From: Hydrogenovibrio thermophilus
GTDB taxonomy: Bacteria; Pseudomonadota; Gammaproteobacteria; Thiomicrospirales; Thiomicrospiraceae
Reading direction: 5' to 3'
NCBI RefSeq assembly: GCF_004028275.1
Contig: NZ_CP035033.1
Location: forward strand, 434,001-498,000
DNA: 64,000 nucleotides
The notes beneath the pieces are model-generated. The model had not been told where the DNA came from. It made no database searches and was given only the letters and a program-made list of their open reading frames with translations. Every line of letters begins with the position of its first letter. Within the stretch, counting starts at the first letter, position 1. Position numbers and translations under genes: made by a program. This document shows positions 1 to 12,198 of this stretch, piece by piece.

Positions 1-1
1 T

Positions 2-2374
2 CGTGTGTGTCCAATTGAAACGCCTGAAGGGCCAAACATCGGTTTGATCAACACCTTGGCGATTTACGCGAAAACCAACAAGTATGGTTTCTTGGAAACG
101 CCATATCGCAAAGTGGTTGACGGTCAAGTCACCGATGAAGTGGAATACGTTTCAGCCATCGACGAAGCGCAATTTGTCATCGCGCAGGCCAGTGCCGCAA
201 CCGATGATAAAAACAACTTGATGGATGAGTTGGTTACGGCGAGACATAAGAACGAAACCATTTTGGCGTCATCAAAAGACGTGGATTACATGGACGTTTC
301 GCCGAAGCAAATCGTTTCGGTCGCGGCTTCACTGATTCCATTCCTAGAGCACGATGATGCGAACCGTGCTTTGATGGGCTCGAACATGCAACGTCAGGCC
401 GTGCCGACTTTGCGTGCGGATAAGCCATTAGTTGGAACCGGGATTGAAAAAACCGTTGCGATTGACTCCGGTGTGACTGTGATTGCAAACCGTGGCGGTG
501 AAGTGGTTTCTGCCGATGCGGCGCGTATTGTGGTGCGTGCGAATCAGGACGAAATTGCCGTGGGTGAAACCGGTGTGGATATCTATAATCTGATTAAATA
601 TCAGCGCTCCAACCAAAATACCTGTATCAATCAGAAGCCGATTGTGAAAGCGGGTGATACGGTTTCACGCGGTGATGTATTGGCGGATGGTCCTTCCACC
701 GATTTGGGTGAGTTGGCGATTGGTCAAAACATGCGTATCGCATTCATGCCTTGGAACGGGTATAACTTCGAGGATTCCATTCTGGTTTCCGAACGAGTGG
801 TTCAGGAAGATCGTTATACGTCCATTCACATCGAAGAGTTGACCTGTTTAGCGCGTGACACCAAGCTTGGGCCGGAAGAAGTGACGTCGGATATTCCGAA
901 TGTTGGTGAAGCCGCACTGTCTCGTCTGGATGAGTCCGGTATCGTGTATGTCGGTGCTGAAGTCAAACAAGGCGATATCCTGGTCGGTAAAGTGACGCCG
1001 AAAGGCGAGACGCAGTTGACGCCGGAAGAAAAGCTTCTGCGTGCGATTTTCGGTGAAAAAGCCTCTGATGTTAAAGATACCTCTTTGCGTGTTGGTAAAG
1101 GCGTTGAAGGGACGGTTATCGACGTTCAAGTCTTCACACGTGAAGGTGTCAAGAAAGATGCCCGTGCAATGGCGATCCAAGAGGACGAGTTGCAACATGT
1201 TCGTAAAGACATCGATGAGCAATATAAGATTCTTGAAGTCGACACTTTGAGCCGTATCGAGCAAATGTTGGTCGGTCAAAAGCTGGTTGACGGTAAAACG
1301 GTAACTGCTGAAATGTTGGCGGACTTGCCAAGCCAGAAATGGTTCGGTCTGAACTTGAAAGATGAAGAATTGGTCAACCATTTGGAAGCACTTGAAAAGC
1401 AACTGGTGCTGAAAAAAGAAGAATTGAACAATGCATTCGAAGAGAAAAAGAAAAAACTGACGCAAGGCGATGATTTGCAGCCGGGTGTTTCCAAAATGGT
1501 GAAAGTGTACGTTGCGGTTAAGCGTCGTATTCAGCCAGGGGATAAAATGGCCGGTCGTCACGGGAACAAGGGTGTTATCTCCCGAATCTGTCCTGTGGAA
1601 GATATGCCTTACGATGAAACCGGTCGTCCGGTGGACATCTGCTTGAACCCTCTGGGGGTTCCGTCACGTATGAACGTGGGTCAGATTCTGGAAACTCACC
1701 TCGGTTTGGCTGCGGCAGGCCTGGGCGAAAAGATCAATGCCATGTTGGAGCAGCAAGCCGACATTAAGGAATTGAAAGGTTTCTTGCATAAGGTCTATAA
1801 CGAAACACAAGGTCAAAGCGTGGACTTTGATAGTTTGAGCGATGCTGAAATTATTGAGTTGGCCGGTAACCTGCGTAAAGGTGTGCCAATGGCTTCGCCA
1901 GTCTTCGATGGTGCTTCGGAAGATCAAATTAAAGCATTGTTGCGCTTGGCCGATCTGCCGGAGTCCGGTCAGATGACGTTGTTTGACGGAATTTCCGGAC
2001 AGAAGTTCGATCGCCCGGTTACGGTTGGTTACATGTATTACTTGAAACTGAACCACTTGGTCGACGATAAGATGCATGCGCGTTCAACCGGGCCTTATAG
2101 CCTGGTAACTCAGCAACCATTGGGTGGTAAAGCGCAGTTCGGTGGGCAGCGTTTCGGTGAAATGGAAGTATGGGCACTGGAAGCCTACGGTGCCGCCTTT
2201 ACCTTGCAAGAAATGTTGACGGTGAAATCGGATGACTTGAACGGCCGTACCAAAATGTATAAGAACATTGTCGATGGTAACGAGTATATGGAACCTGGTA
2301 TTCCAGAGTCGTTTAGCGTATTGCGCAAAGAAATTCGCGCTTTGGGTATTGATATTGAGTTGGAGCAAGAATAA
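2..2374 (+). CDS. rpoB: RNA polymerase beta subunit, C-terminal part (5' end outside window)
   Basis: This is the catalytic beta subunit of RNA polymerase. The reading frame is open from the window edge and enters at the conserved [17 protein letters not shown] stretch, so roughly the last 790 of about 1,340 residues are present. Visible landmarks are [15 protein letters not shown] and the C-terminal clamp segment beginning [36 protein letters not shown] (shown only in part by its ends MHARSTG and EMEVWAL). The stop overlaps the rpoC start by one base (TAATG), so the two are translationally coupled. The rifampicin-binding region is outside the window. Confidence 0.98.
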   Translation, partial: RVCPIETPEGPNIGLINTLAIYAKTNKYGFLETPYRKVVDGQVTDEVEYVSAIDEAQFVIAQASAATDDKNNLMDELVTARHKNETILASSKDVDYMDVSPKQIVSVAASLIPFLEHDDANRALMGSNMQRQAVPTLRADKPLVGTGIEKTVAIDSGVTVIANRGGEVVSADAARIVVRANQDEIAVGETGVDIYNLIKYQRSNQNTCINQKPIVKAGDTVSRGDVLADGPSTDLGELAIGQNMRIAFMPWNGYNFEDSILVSERVVQEDRYTSIHIEELTCLARDTKLGPEEVTSDIPNVGEAALSRLDESGIVYVGAEVKQGDILVGKVTPKGETQLTPEEKLLRAIFGEKASDVKDTSLRVGKGVEGTVIDVQVFTREGVKKDARAMAIQEDELQHVRKDIDEQYKILEVDTLSRIEQMLVGQKLVDGKTVTAEMLADLPSQKWFGLNLKDEELVNHLEALEKQLVLKKEELNNAFEEKKKKLTQGDDLQPGVSKMVKVYVAVKRRIQPGDKMAGRHGNKGVISRICPVEDMPYDETGRPVDICLNPLGVPSRMNVGQILETHLGLAAAGLGEKINAMLEQQADIKELKGFLHKVYNETQGQSVDFDSLSDAEIIELAGNLRKGVPMASPVFDGASEDQIKALLRLADLPESGQMTLFDGISGQKFDRPVTVGYMYYLKLNHLVDDKMHARSTGPYSLVTQQPLGGKAQFGGQRFGEMEVWALEAYGAAFTLQEMLTVKSDDLNGRTKMYKNIVDGNEYMEPGIPESFSVLRKEIRALGIDIELEQE

Positions 2375-5300
2375 TGAAAGATTTGTTAGGATTCCTGAAA
2401 AAACAAAATGTATCGAACGAGTTCGATACGATTAAAGTTACACTTGCTTCACCGGAAAAGATTCGTTCTTGGTCTTATGGCGAAGTCAAAAAGCCGGAAA
2501 CCATCAACTACCGTACATTCAAGCCGGAAAGAGACGGGCTTTTCTGTGCCAAGATTTTTGGCCCGATTCGTGATTACGAATGCTTGTGCGGTAAATATAA
2601 GCGTTTGAAGCATCGCGGTGTTATTTGTGAGAAGTGTGGTGTTGAAGTCACGCAATCCAAAGTGCGTCGTGAGCGTATGGGGCACATCGATTTGGCGACT
2701 TCCGTTGCTCATATCTGGTTCTTGAAGTCATTGCCATCCCGCATCGGTTTGATGTTGGACATGACATTGAAAGAAATTGAAGCGGTGTTGTATTTTGAAG
2801 CATTCATGGTTGTGGATCCTGGTTTGACGCCATTGGAACCATGGCAGCTTTTGAGCGAAGAAGAATACCTGGACGCTATGGATGAGTATGGCGATGAGTT
2901 TGAAGCGCAAATGGGTGCGGAAGCCATTAAGAAAATGCTTCAGTCCATCGATTTGGATGCCGAGGCGACTCGCCTGCGTGAAGAAATGGATGCTACCAGC
3001 TCTGAAACCAAACAGAAAAAGATTTCGAAGCGTTTGAAGTTGATCGATTCCTTCATTCAATCCGGCAATAAGCCTGAGTGGATGATTCTGGACGTGCTGC
3101 CTGTATTGCCGCCAGAGTTGAGACCGTTGGTACCTTTGGACGGTGGTCGTTTCGCGACTTCCGACTTGAATGACTTGTACCGTCGTGTGATTAACCGTAA
3201 TAACCGTTTGAAGCGTCTGTTGGATTTGATGGCGCCGGACATTATCGTTCGTAACGAAAAACGTATGCTTCAAGAATCGGTTGATTCTATGTTGGATAAC
3301 GGTCGTCGCGGTCGTGCGGTAACCGGTACGAATAAGCGCCAGTTGAAGTCTTTGGCCGACATGATCAAAGGGAAACAAGGGCGTTTCCGTCAAAACCTGC
3401 TTGGTAAGCGTGTTGACTATTCCGGTCGTTCGGTCATCGTTGTTGGGCCGTCTTTGCGTCTGCATCAGTGTGGTCTACCGAAGAAAATGGCGTTGGAACT
3501 GTTCAAGCCATTTATTTTCAGTAAATTGCAAAAACGTGGTCTGGCAACGACTATCAAAGCGGCTAAGAAAATGGTGGAACAAGGTTTGCCGGAAGTTTGG
3601 GATGTTCTGGACGAAGTCATTCGCGAACACCCGGTTCTGCTGAACCGTGCTCCAACGCTGCATAGATTGGGGATTCAGGCTTTCGAACCGGTTTTGATTG
3701 AAGGTAAAGCGATTAACTTGCACCCATTGGTGTGTTCCGCCTTTAACGCCGACTTCGATGGTGACCAAATGGCCGTGCACGTACCATTGTCTTTGGAAGC
3801 TCAGTTGGAAGCGCGTACATTGATGATGTCAACGAATAACTTGCTGTCACCTGCCAACGGTGACCCGATTATTGTGCCATCACAGGACGTTGTATTGGGC
3901 TTGTATTACATTACCCGTGAAAGCGTGAATGCGATTGGCGAAGGGAAAGCTTTCTCCAACTGGATGGAAGTTCAAAGAGCGCTTGAAGCGGATGCCGTTC
4001 ACGTGCATACCAAAATCAAACTGAAGGTGGAAGAAACTGTCATTGATGATGCCGGTGTCGAGTCAGTGAAAAAAGGCTTGATTGACACTACGGCGGGCCG
4101 TGCGTTGCTGCTCAGCATTCTACCGAAGGGATTAAGTTTTGACTTGTTGAACTTAAACCTGACGAAAAAGAATATCTCGAAAGCACTGAATACTTGCTAC
4201 CGTTTGTTGGGACCGAAGGAAACCGTTATCTTCGCTGACCAATTGATGTATGCCGGTTTCAAATGGTCAACTTTGGCGGGTCTGTCGTTCTGTTCGGATG
4301 ATATGTTGATTCCGGATGATAAGGCTTCGATTATCGAACGCGCTGACGATCAGGTCGCGGAAATTCAAAAGCAGTTCGCACAAGGTTTGGTCACCGAAGG
4401 TGAACGTTACAACAAGGTTGTTGATATTTGGTCGCATACGAATGAGTTGGTCACCAAGTCGATGATGGATGAGTTGCAGTTCGAAACGGTAAAAGATGCG
4501 GAAGGTAAGGATGTTCAGCAAACTTCCTTTAACTCCGTCTATATGATGGCGGACTCCGGGGCGCGTGGTTCCGTTGCTCAGATGCGTCAGTTGGGAGGTA
4601 TGCGTGGCTTGATGGCGAAGCCGGATGGTTCGATCATCGAAACACCGATTACGGCCAACTTCCGCGAAGGCCTGAACGTTCTGCAATACTTTATTTCGAC
4701 ACACGGTGCACGTAAAGGTTTGGCCGATACCGCTCTGAAAACCGCGAACTCGGGTTATTTGACACGACGCTTGGTGGATGTTGCCCAGGATGTGGTAGTG
4801 ACCGAAGCGGACTGTGGAACCGAGGCGGGTATCATCATGACGCCGCATGTTGAAGGTGGTGAAGTCGTTGAGGAATTGAAAGAACGTATTCTTGGGCGCG
4901 TGGTCGCCGAAGACGTGGTTGGCATGGACGGCAATGTGATTGTCGAGAATGGTACTTTGTTGGATGAACGCCTAGTCAAGTTGATTGACGAGTCAGGTGT
5001 GGATTCTGTAAAAGTCCGTTCCCCAATTACCTGTGAAACCAAATTTGGTATTTGTCAAAAATGTTATGGACGTGATTTGGCCAGAGGGCATATGGTGAAC
5101 CTGGGTGAAGCGGTTGGTGTTATGGCTGCACAGTCCATCGGTGAACCGGGCACTCAGTTGACCATGCGTACTTTCCATATCGGTGGTACCGCATCGGCGT
5201 CTACGGCTCAGAGCCAGGTTGAGGTCAAGCACGAAGGTAAGGTGAAGTTTGATAACCTGAAAACCGTGCAAAACTCAGAGAAACAAGTGGTGGTCACGTC

Positions 5301-6588
5301 ACGTTCCGGCGAAATCTCCATTTTGGATTCCATGGGGCGTGAAAAAGAGCGCTATAAAATTCCATATGGTTCTGTACTGAACGTGGAAGATGGTGCAGAT
5401 GCGTCTTCTGGAAAAGTATTGGCGACTTGGGATGCGCATACGCATCCGGTCATCACGGAAGCAGAAGGTGTGATTCAATTTGGGAACTTTGAAGGCGCCG
5501 TTGAAGAGCATACCGACGAGTTGACCGGTTTGACCACGCACGTTGTTAAGAGTGCTAAGGAAAGATCTTCAGCCAGCAAAGAAGTCAGACCGTATATTCA
5601 GTTGGTTGATGATGCCGGTGAGGTTGTGCCTTTCCCGGGAACGCAAACCCCAGCTATCTATTATTTGCCAGAAAACTCGATTGTGGTAGTGAATCAAGCG
5701 GATAAAGTGGGTGCCGGTGATATTTTGGCCAGAATTCCACAGGAATCCTCCAAGACAAAAGACATCACGGGTGGTCTGCCTCGCGTTGCCGATTTGTTCG
5801 AAGCGCGTGTGCCGAAAGAGCCAGCCATTATGGCGGAGGTTTCCGGTGTAGTTGGTTTCGGTAAGGAAACTAAAGGTAAGCAACGCTTGGTCATTACGCA
5901 AGACAGTGGCGAGCAGCATGAAACGTTGATTCCGAAATGGCGTTCAGTCGATGTATTTGAAGGTGAGCGTGTTGAAAAAGGTGATGTCATTGTTGACGGT
6001 AATCCAAATCCTCACGACATTCTTCGATTACTTGGTGTTGAACAGTTGACGAAGTATATCGTTGATGAAGTGCAGGACGTTTATCGTCTGCAAGGTGTTC
6101 GCATCAATGACAAGCATATCGAAACGGTTGTTCGTCAAATGCTGCGCAAAGTTGAGATCAGAACATCGGGTGATACCGGTTTGATCAAAGGTGAGCAGGC
6201 TGAGTTTGCAAGAGTGCTCGAGTTGAATGAATCGGCGATGACTGAAGGAAATGTAGAAGCCAGTTTCCAACGTGTATTGTTGGGTATTACGAAGGCTTCT
6301 TTGGCGACGGAATCTTTTATTTCGGCCGCTTCTTTCCAAGAGACGACGCGCGTTCTGACCGAGGCCGCTGTCAGCGGTAAGGAAGATAAGCTGGTCGGCT
6401 TGAAAGAAAACGTTATTGTTGGTCGATTGATCCCTGCGGGTACGGGCTTTGCCTATCACCAGGCTCGAAGAGCGGCTAATGAAAAAACGCAACAAGAGTT
6501 GACGGCTTTCATGGATGCCCAGGATGATGAAGCGGTGCAACCAGAGATGGTTGACGAAGAATCGTCTGTAACAGAAGTGTCGGAATAA
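2374..6588 (+). CDS. rpoC: RNA polymerase beta' subunit
   Basis: This is the largest RNA polymerase subunit and supplies the active-site magnesium ligands. The signature [12 protein letters not shown] lies at residues 458-469, with the three catalytic Asp at 460, 462 and 464, the same numbering as in E. coli. The N-terminal zinc site is seen as CLCGKY then CEKCG near residues 70-88, and the second as [16 protein letters not shown] near residue 890. The length of 1,404 aa is normal (E. coli 1,407). It is coupled to rpoB and followed by a 153-bp gap that carries the promoter of the rpsL group. Confidence 0.99.
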   Translation: MKDLLGFLKKQNVSNEFDTIKVTLASPEKIRSWSYGEVKKPETINYRTFKPERDGLFCAKIFGPIRDYECLCGKYKRLKHRGVICEKCGVEVTQSKVRRERMGHIDLATSVAHIWFLKSLPSRIGLMLDMTLKEIEAVLYFEAFMVVDPGLTPLEPWQLLSEEEYLDAMDEYGDEFEAQMGAEAIKKMLQSIDLDAEATRLREEMDATSSETKQKKISKRLKLIDSFIQSGNKPEWMILDVLPVLPPELRPLVPLDGGRFATSDLNDLYRRVINRNNRLKRLLDLMAPDIIVRNEKRMLQESVDSMLDNGRRGRAVTGTNKRQLKSLADMIKGKQGRFRQNLLGKRVDYSGRSVIVVGPSLRLHQCGLPKKMALELFKPFIFSKLQKRGLATTIKAAKKMVEQGLPEVWDVLDEVIREHPVLLNRAPTLHRLGIQAFEPVLIEGKAINLHPLVCSAFNADFDGDQMAVHVPLSLEAQLEARTLMMSTNNLLSPANGDPIIVPSQDVVLGLYYITRESVNAIGEGKAFSNWMEVQRALEADAVHVHTKIKLKVEETVIDDAGVESVKKGLIDTTAGRALLLSILPKGLSFDLLNLNLTKKNISKALNTCYRLLGPKETVIFADQLMYAGFKWSTLAGLSFCSDDMLIPDDKASIIERADDQVAEIQKQFAQGLVTEGERYNKVVDIWSHTNELVTKSMMDELQFETVKDAEGKDVQQTSFNSVYMMADSGARGSVAQMRQLGGMRGLMAKPDGSIIETPITANFREGLNVLQYFISTHGARKGLADTALKTANSGYLTRRLVDVAQDVVVTEADCGTEAGIIMTPHVEGGEVVEELKERILGRVVAEDVVGMDGNVIVENGTLLDERLVKLIDESGVDSVKVRSPITCETKFGICQKCYGRDLARGHMVNLGEAVGVMAAQSIGEPGTQLTMRTFHIGGTASASTAQSQVEVKHEGKVKFDNLKTVQNSEKQVVVTSRSGEISILDSMGREKERYKIPYGSVLNVEDGADASSGKVLATWDAHTHPVITEAEGVIQFGNFEGAVEEHTDELTGLTTHVVKSAKERSSASKEVRPYIQLVDDAGEVVPFPGTQTPAIYYLPENSIVVVNQADKVGAGDILARIPQESSKTKDITGGLPRVADLFEARVPKEPAIMAEVSGVVGFGKETKGKQRLVITQDSGEQHETLIPKWRSVDVFEGERVEKGDVIVDGNPNPHDILRLLGVEQLTKYIVDEVQDVYRLQGVRINDKHIETVVRQMLRKVEIRTSGDTGLIKGEQAEFARVLELNESAMTEGNVEASFQRVLLGITKASLATESFISAASFQETTRVLTEAAVSGKEDKLVGLKENVIVGRLIPAGTGFAYHQARRAANEKTQQELTAFMDAQDDEAVQPEMVDEESSVTEVSE

Positions 6589-6624
6589 GTTTGAAATTCA
6601 TTGAATAAATTCATGAACTTATAC

Positions 6625-6653
6625 TTGACAATGTAACGTGGGGTCTCTAAAAT
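6625..6653 (+). promoter_or_regulatory. Probable sigma-70 promoter of the str operon (rpsL)
   Basis: TTGACA at 6625-6630 and TAAAAT at 6648-6653 are separated by 17 bases, close to the sigma-70 consensus. It lies in the only sizeable gap between rpoC and rpsL. Transcription would start near 6660, giving a leader of about 80 nt. A short TTAAGA/TCTTAA inverted repeat (6703-6725) sits just before the rpsL ribosome-binding site. Confidence 0.75.
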
Positions 6654-6741
6654 CCCACAACCTTATTCGTGGCGTTTTTATGCTGCGATAATTTTTGATA
6701 ATTTAAGATGTTTTAAAAGTCTTAATATGGAGTGAGAAGTA

Positions 6742-7116
6742 ATGGCTACTATTAACCAGTTGGTGCGTAAGCCGCGTAAGGATAAAGCGAAAAAATCAAA
6801 CGTCCCTGCGTTGGAGGCCTGTCCTCAGCGTCGTGGTGTCTGTACGCGTGTTTATACAACAACCCCTAAAAAGCCTAACTCTGCCCTACGTAAAGTTGCA
6901 CGTGTGCGCTTGACTAACGGATATGAAGTTTCTAGTTATATCGGTGGTGAAGGTCACAATCTGCAAGAACACTCCGTGATTCTAATTCGCGGTGGTCGTG
7001 TAAAAGACTTACCTGGTGTGCGTTATCATACCGTTCGTGGTTCCCTGGACTGCGCGGGCGTTGATGGTCGTAAACAAGGTCGTTCTAAGTACGGTGCGAA
7101 GCGTCCTAAGGGGTAA
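6742..7116 (+). CDS. rpsL: 30S ribosomal protein S12
   Basis: S12 sits at the decoding centre of the small subunit and affects accuracy. The protein is 124 aa, as in E. coli, and begins [13 protein letters not shown]. The loop [18 protein letters not shown] keeps Lys at 43 and 44 (counting Met), the streptomycin-sensitive state, and PGVRYH is also intact. The start is preceded by TATGGAGTGAG. It is the first gene of the str group, 57 bp before rpsG. Confidence 0.98.
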   Translation: MATINQLVRKPRKDKAKKSNVPALEACPQRRGVCTRVYTTTPKKPNSALRKVARVRLTNGYEVSSYIGGEGHNLQEHSVILIRGGRVKDLPGVRYHTVRGSLDCAGVDGRKQGRSKYGAKRPKG

Positions 7117-7173
7117 GCCCTTAAACATACGTTTTGCAATTGTTTAGTGTAAATTTATACCGGAAGAGTAAGA

Positions 7174-7647
7174 ATGGCAAGAAGAAGAGAAATACCTAAA
7201 AGACAAGTATTACCAGATCCAAAGTTTGGTGATACCACTTTGACCAAGTTTGTAAACATGATTATGGTGAGCGGTAAAAAAGCCGTTGCTGAAAAGATTG
7301 TTTATGACGCACTGGATGTTGTGGTCGATCGAAAAAAAGGCGGAGAGCATGCCGGGCTTTTAAGAGAAGCATTGGAGAATGTTGGGCCAATGGTTGAAGT
7401 AAAGTCACGCCGAGTAGGTGGTGCTACCTACCAAGTTCCAGTTGAAGTAAGACCGGAACGTAAGACGGCTTTGGCAATGAGATGGATTGTTGAAGCGGCC
7501 AGAAAGCGCAGTGAGAAAGGCATGATGTTGCGCCTGGCGGGTGAGTTATCGGACGCTTTGGAAAATCGCGGCTCAGCGATTAAGAAGAAAGAGGATACCC
7601 ATCGAATGGCGGAAGCAAACAAAGCTTTCTCGCATTTCCGCTGGTAA
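7174..7647 (+). CDS. rpsG: 30S ribosomal protein S7
   Basis: S7 nucleates assembly of the 30S head by binding the 3' domain of 16S rRNA. The 157-aa protein begins [11 protein letters not shown] and contains the conserved [23 protein letters not shown] and [17 protein letters not shown] segments. A GC-rich hairpin lies between its stop and fusA. In E. coli S7 represses its own operon; the sequence alone does not show whether that holds here. Confidence 0.98.
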   Translation: MARRREIPKRQVLPDPKFGDTTLTKFVNMIMVSGKKAVAEKIVYDALDVVVDRKKGGEHAGLLREALENVGPMVEVKSRRVGGATYQVPVEVRPERKTALAMRWIVEAARKRSEKGMMLRLAGELSDALENRGSAIKKKEDTHRMAEANKAFSHFRW

Positions 7648-7656
7648 TCTAAATTG

Positions 7657-7677
7657 GGCCCGTAAGTGGGCCTTTAT
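7657..7677 (+). terminator. Hairpin between rpsG and fusA, weak terminator or RNA-processing structure
   Basis: GGCCC (7657-7661) can pair with GGGCC (7668-7672) around a six-base loop, followed by TTTATTATTT. The stem is short and the T tract is interrupted, so partial termination or a stabilising processing site inside the str transcript is more likely than full termination. Confidence 0.35.
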
Positions 7678-7707
7678 TATTTATATTCAAACAAAAGGTT
7701 TATTAAA

Positions 7708-9810
7708 GTGGCACGTAAAACCCCCTTAGACAGATACCGTAACATTGGTATCATGGCGCATATTGATGCTGGTAAAACAACAACGACAGAACGTATTTTG
7801 TTTTACACAGGTGTTTCTCATAAGATTGGTGAAGTCCATGACGGTGGTGCGGCCATGGACTGGATGGAACAAGAGCAGGAAAGAGGGATTACAATCACTT
7901 CCGCTGCCACGACCACTTTCTGGAGTGGTATGGCTCAACAGTACCCTGAACACCGTGTTAATATTATCGATACTCCGGGGCACGTTGACTTCACAATCGA
8001 AGTCGAACGTTCCTTGCGTGTATTGGATGGTGCGGTAACCTGTTTCTGTTCAGTTGGTGGGGTTGAACCTCAGTCTGAAACAGTTTGGCGTCAAGCGGAT
8101 AAGTATGGCGTGCCACGTATGGGCTTTGTCAATAAAATGGACCGTTCCGGAGCAAACTTTTTCAACGTTGTTGAGCAAGTTAAGACTCGCTTGGGAGCAA
8201 TGCCGGTTCCGATGCAATTGCCTATCGGTGCAGAAGACGAGTTTAAGGGCGTTATTGATCTGGTCAAAATGAAAGCGATTTACTGGAAAGAAGAAAACAT
8301 GGGGATGGAATTTACCTATGAAGACATTCCAGCAGAGTTGCAGGATCAAGCAGAAGAATACCGTGAAGCCATGATTGAAGCTGCGGCAGAGTCTTCTGAA
8401 GAATTGATGGATAAATACCTGGAAGAAGGTGAGCTGTCTGAAGAAGAAATTAAGGCCGGTATTCGTCAGCGTTGTATTGATGTCGAAATCGTTCCAATGT
8501 TCTGTGGGACGGCCTTTAAAAACAAAGGGGTTCAAGCCCTTTTGGATGCGGTTATCGATTATATGCCTGCACCATCTGATGTGCCTGCGATTGAAGGTGA
8601 GTTGGAAAATGGCGAAAAAGCGACTCGTAAGTCTTCCGATGATGAGCCGTTCGCAGCTCTTGCCTTTAAAATTATGACAGACCCTTATGTAGGGACTTTG
8701 ACGTTCTTCCGTGTTTATTCTGGTGTTTTGGCAGCTGGTAGTCCGGTTTTCAACACTGTTAAGACCAAGCGCGAACGTGTGGGTCGTATCTTGCAAATGC
8801 ATGCGAACTCTCGTGAAGAAATCAAAGAAGTGCGTGCTGGCGATATCGCTTGTGCCGTTGGTTTGAAAGATACAACGACTGGTGACACTTTGTGTGATCC
8901 GGATAATAAGATTATCCTTGAGCGTATGGAGTTTCCAGAGCCTGTTATTTCGATCGCTGTTGAGCCGAAAACCAAAGCAGACCAAGAGAAAATGGGTATT
9001 GCTTTGCAGAAGTTGGCGGCAGAAGATCCATCTTTCCGCGTGCATACAGACGAGGAAACTGGTCAGACAATTATGGCTGGTATGGGTGAGTTGCACTTGG
9101 ATATCCTGGTCGATCGTATGAAACGAGAGTTTAATGTAGAAGCGAATGTTGGTGCGCCGCAGGTTTCTTATCGTGAGACGATTAAATCATCGGTTGAAGC
9201 TGAAGGTAAATTTGTGCGTCAGTCTGGTGGTCGTGGTCAATACGGTCATGTCGTATTGAGAATCGAGCCTCAGGAAGCCGGCGAAGGTTTCGAATTCGTC
9301 AACGAAATCGTTGGTGGTGTGGTTCCAAGAGAATACATTCCTGCGGTTGAAAAAGGTTGTCAGGAACAGCTTGAGAACGGTGTTATTGCAGGTTACCCAA
9401 TGGTTGATGTTAAGGTTAGCCTGTTTGACGGTTCTTACCATGATGTTGACTCGAATGAAACTGCCTTCCGTGTTGCGGCCAGTATGGGGATTAAAAACGG
9501 GGTGGTTAAAGCCAATCCTGTGATTCTTGAGCCAATGATGGCGGTTGAAGTGACCACTCCTGAAGAGTATATGGGCGATGTTATGGGTGATTTGAACCGC
9601 CGCCGTGGCTTGGTTCAAAGCATGGAAGATATTCCAACTGGTAAAAAGTTGAAGGCGGAAGTGCCTTTGGCGGAAATGTTTGGTTATGCGACTCAGTTGC
9701 GTTCTTTGACGCAAGGGCGTGCTTCTTATAGCATGGTGTTTGATAAGTACTCTGATGCGCCTGCCAATATTCAGGAAGAGATCATTGCTAAGGCCAAAAA
9801 AGGCGAATAA
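7708..9810 (+). CDS. fusA: Elongation factor G
   Basis: EF-G is the GTPase that drives translocation on the ribosome. I place the start at the GTG at 7708 (700 aa). It gives the expected N-terminus (V)[19 protein letters not shown] and has AAAAGG about nine bases upstream. An upstream in-frame GTG at 7666 would overlap the hairpin after rpsG. GTPase motifs are AHIDAGKTT (P-loop), DTPGHVDF (G3) and NKMDRSGA (G4). Domain IV shows [10 protein letters not shown]. tuf follows 32 bp later. Confidence 0.97.
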   Translation: MARKTPLDRYRNIGIMAHIDAGKTTTTERILFYTGVSHKIGEVHDGGAAMDWMEQEQERGITITSAATTTFWSGMAQQYPEHRVNIIDTPGHVDFTIEVERSLRVLDGAVTCFCSVGGVEPQSETVWRQADKYGVPRMGFVNKMDRSGANFFNVVEQVKTRLGAMPVPMQLPIGAEDEFKGVIDLVKMKAIYWKEENMGMEFTYEDIPAELQDQAEEYREAMIEAAAESSEELMDKYLEEGELSEEEIKAGIRQRCIDVEIVPMFCGTAFKNKGVQALLDAVIDYMPAPSDVPAIEGELENGEKATRKSSDDEPFAALAFKIMTDPYVGTLTFFRVYSGVLAAGSPVFNTVKTKRERVGRILQMHANSREEIKEVRAGDIACAVGLKDTTTGDTLCDPDNKIILERMEFPEPVISIAVEPKTKADQEKMGIALQKLAAEDPSFRVHTDEETGQTIMAGMGELHLDILVDRMKREFNVEANVGAPQVSYRETIKSSVEAEGKFVRQSGGRGQYGHVVLRIEPQEAGEGFEFVNEIVGGVVPREYIPAVEKGCQEQLENGVIAGYPMVDVKVSLFDGSYHDVDSNETAFRVAASMGIKNGVVKANPVILEPMMAVEVTTPEEYMGDVMGDLNRRRGLVQSMEDIPTGKKLKAEVPLAEMFGYATQLRSLTQGRASYSMVFDKYSDAPANIQEEIIAKAKKGE

Positions 9811-9842
9811 TTTAACGTATTTAATTTAATAGGACTTTAAAA

Positions 9843-11033
9843 ATGGCAAAGGAAAAGTTTGAACGTAGTAAGCCGCACGTAAACGTTGGTACGATTGGTC
9901 ACGTTGACCATGGTAAGACAACTCTTACAGCGGCTCTAACAATCGTACAAGGTAAGAAGTTTGGTGGGGAGTCAAAAGACTATTCCGCTATCGATAACGC
10001 ACCGGAAGAAAGAGAGCGTGGTATCACGATCTCTACGGCTCACGTAGAGTACGAATCAGAAACGCGTCACTACGCGCACGTAGACTGCCCAGGGCACGCC
10101 GACTATGTTAAAAACATGATTACCGGTGCCGCTCAAATGGACGGCGCGATCCTGGTTTGTTCTGCCGCAGATGGCCCAATGCCACAAACACGTGAGCACA
10201 TCCTTCTATCTCGTCAGGTAGGTGTACCGTACATCGTAGTATTCCTAAACAAAGCCGACATGGTTGACGACGAAGAACTTCTAGAGTTGGTTGAAATGGA
10301 AGTGCGTGAACTTCTAGACACCTACGATTTTCCAGGTGATGACACGCCAGTTATCATGGGGTCTGCCCTTAAAGCCATCGAAGGTGACCAATCTGAAATC
10401 GGTGAACCAGCGATCGGTCGTTTGGTTGAGGCGTTGGATACTTACATCCCAACACCAGAGCGTGACACTGACAAGCCATTCTTGATGCCAGTAGAAGACA
10501 TCTTCTCCATCCAAGGTCGTGGTACGGTTGCCACCGGTCGTGTTGAAACAGGTGTTGTAAAAGTTGGTGAAGAAATCGAAATCGTCGGTATTCGCCCAAC
10601 GACTACTACAACGGTTACTGGTGTTGAAATGTTCCGTAAGCTTCTGGATCAGGGTGAAGCCGGTGACAACGTAGGTATCCTATTGCGTGGTACTAAGCGT
10701 GAAGACATTGAGCGTGGTCAAGTATTGGCGCACAAAGGTACGGTTACACCGCATACCAAGTTCGAAGCCGAAGTTTATGTACTATCCAAAGACGAAGGTG
10801 GTCGTCACACACCATTCTTCCAAGGTTACCGTCCACAGTTCTACTTCCGTACAACGGACGTAACAGGTGCGTGTGAATTGCCAGCCGGAACTGAAATGGT
10901 TATGCCTGGTGATAACGTACAAATGACTGTAGAGTTGATTGCGCCAATCGCAATGAACGAAGGTCTGCGCTTCGCGATTCGTGAAGGTGGACGTACAGTT
11001 GGTGCGGGTGTTGTAGCTAAAATTATTGAATAA
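9843..11033 (+). CDS. tuf: Elongation factor Tu
   Basis: EF-Tu delivers aminoacyl-tRNA to the ribosome as the GTP complex. The 396-aa protein begins [20 protein letters not shown]. It has the P-loop [17 protein letters not shown] and NKAD motifs, and the C-terminal barrel ends [10 protein letters not shown]. Codon use looks strongly selected (many C-ending codons compared with its neighbours), as expected for the most abundant protein. Only one tuf copy is in the window. Confidence 0.98.
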   Translation: MAKEKFERSKPHVNVGTIGHVDHGKTTLTAALTIVQGKKFGGESKDYSAIDNAPEERERGITISTAHVEYESETRHYAHVDCPGHADYVKNMITGAAQMDGAILVCSAADGPMPQTREHILLSRQVGVPYIVVFLNKADMVDDEELLELVEMEVRELLDTYDFPGDDTPVIMGSALKAIEGDQSEIGEPAIGRLVEALDTYIPTPERDTDKPFLMPVEDIFSIQGRGTVATGRVETGVVKVGEEIEIVGIRPTTTTTVTGVEMFRKLLDQGEAGDNVGILLRGTKREDIERGQVLAHKGTVTPHTKFEAEVYVLSKDEGGRHTPFFQGYRPQFYFRTTDVTGACELPAGTEMVMPGDNVQMTVELIAPIAMNEGLRFAIREGGRTVGAGVVAKIIE

Positions 11034-11064
11034 TAAAATTTAATTCAGGCAGTTGAATAATTGC

Positions 11065-11093
11065 TTGATATTAAATTGGATTATTGTTACAAT
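11065..11093 (+). promoter_or_regulatory. Probable promoter of the S10 operon
   Basis: TTGATA (11065-11070) and TACAAT (11088-11093) with a 17-base spacer lie in the tuf-rpsJ gap. The start of transcription would be near 11100, immediately before a strong hairpin. Confidence 0.7.
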
Positions 11094-11107
11094 CCGCATC
11101 CTTAGTG

Positions 11108-11147
11108 AGCAGTGGCCTGTTTATTACACCACTGCTTTTCTTTTTTT
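11108..11147 (+). terminator. Intrinsic terminator or attenuator in the S10 leader
   Basis: AGCAGTGG (11108-11115) pairs perfectly with CCACTGCT (11129-11136), followed by TTTCTTTTTTT. The hairpin lies downstream of the S10 promoter-like sequence and upstream of rpsJ. It could therefore end tuf transcripts, attenuate the S10 operon, or both. Confidence 0.75.
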
Positions 11148-11168
11148 GTAATATGAGAAAAAGATGTT

Positions 11169-11480
11169 ATGGCGACTCAAAATATTCGAATTCGCTTGAA
11201 GGCATTTGACCATCGTTTGATTGATCAGTCTGCCCGTGAAATCACGGAAACTGCAAAAAGAACCGGTGCTCAAGTTAAGGGTCCAATTCCTATGCCTACT
11301 CGAAAAGAGCGTTTTACAGTACTGATTTCTCCGCATGTTAATAAAGATGCCAGGGATCAATATGAAATTCGTACGCACAAGCGTTTGCTAGACATTGTCG
11401 ATCCAACGGATAAAACCGTTGACGCATTGATGAAGTTGGATTTGGCAGCAGGTGTGGACGTTCAGCTGGAGCTAAGATAA
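11169..11480 (+). CDS. rpsJ: 30S ribosomal protein S10
   Basis: S10 is a 30S head protein that also acts as NusE in transcription antitermination. The 103-aa product contains [16 protein letters not shown] and [15 protein letters not shown]. It opens the S10 operon in the order rpsJ-rplC-rplD-rplW-rplB-rpsS-rplV-rpsC-rplP-rpmC-rpsQ, as in other gammaproteobacteria. Confidence 0.98.
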   Translation: MATQNIRIRLKAFDHRLIDQSAREITETAKRTGAQVKGPIPMPTRKERFTVLISPHVNKDARDQYEIRTHKRLLDIVDPTDKTVDALMKLDLAAGVDVQLELR

Positions 11481-11549
11481 GGCTTTATCTTGGTTGGCAT
11501 TAGCCATCAATCGTAATGGTTAATGAGTAAATAATAATGAGGTAACGAT

Positions 11550-12188
11550 ATGGGTATTGGTGTTGTAGGTACCAAAATTGGTATGACTCGTATTTTTAAC
11601 GAGGATGGTGTATCGACTCCAGTGACGGTTGTTGAGGTAACTCCAAACCGTGTTACACAGATCAAAAATGACTTGTCTGACGGTTATGATGCTGTTCAGG
11701 TAACATTTGGTTCTAAGCACGCAGGTCGTGTGAATAAGCCAACGGCAGGGCATTTTGCAAAAGCCGGTGTTGAAGCTGGTGTTGGTCTGTGGGAGTTTAG
11801 ATTGGAAGATGTTTCAGAAGCGGAAGGTCTTGAGCCTGGTTCTGAAATCACAGTAGAGAAATTTTCAGAAGTCTCTTTGGTGGACGTTACCGGCACAACA
11901 AAAGGTAAAGGTTTCCAAGGTGGTGTAAAGCGTCATAACTTTAGAATGCAAGACGCGACTCACGGTAACTCTATTTCTCACCGCGCTCCTGGTTCGATTG
12001 GTCAAAACCAGACTCCTGGACGAGTCTTTAAAGGTAAGAAAATGGCTGGTCACATGGGTAATGTCAAGCAAACTACTCAGAATTTAGAGTTGGTGAAGGT
12101 TGATGTTGAAAATTCATTGCTAATGATTAAAGGTGCTTTGCCAGGTGCAAAAGGCAGCACAGTAATTGTTCGCAAGGCAATTAAGTAA
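11550..12188 (+). CDS. rplC: 50S ribosomal protein L3
   Basis: L3 is an early-assembly protein near the peptidyl transferase centre. The 212-aa protein begins [16 protein letters not shown] behind a clear GAGG ribosome-binding site. The conserved [14 protein letters not shown] and [21 protein letters not shown] segments form the central extension. The Gln in GQNQTPG is the residue N-methylated by PrmB in E. coli. Confidence 0.98.
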   Translation: MGIGVVGTKIGMTRIFNEDGVSTPVTVVEVTPNRVTQIKNDLSDGYDAVQVTFGSKHAGRVNKPTAGHFAKAGVEAGVGLWEFRLEDVSEAEGLEPGSEITVEKFSEVSLVDVTGTTKGKGFQGGVKRHNFRMQDATHGNSISHRAPGSIGQNQTPGRVFKGKKMAGHMGNVKQTTQNLELVKVDVENSLLMIKGALPGAKGSTVIVRKAIK

Positions 12189-12198
12189 GGTGGGCACG

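Noticed and set aside
8050-9096. 348-codon open frame on the minus strand inside fusA
   Set aside because: Lies wholly antisense to a well-conserved gene, has no family likeness and no ribosome-binding site. Its length reflects the codon bias of the sense gene. The same applies to long antisense frames at 848-1561, 2728-3465, 46451-47104, 49070-49912 and 54626-55588.
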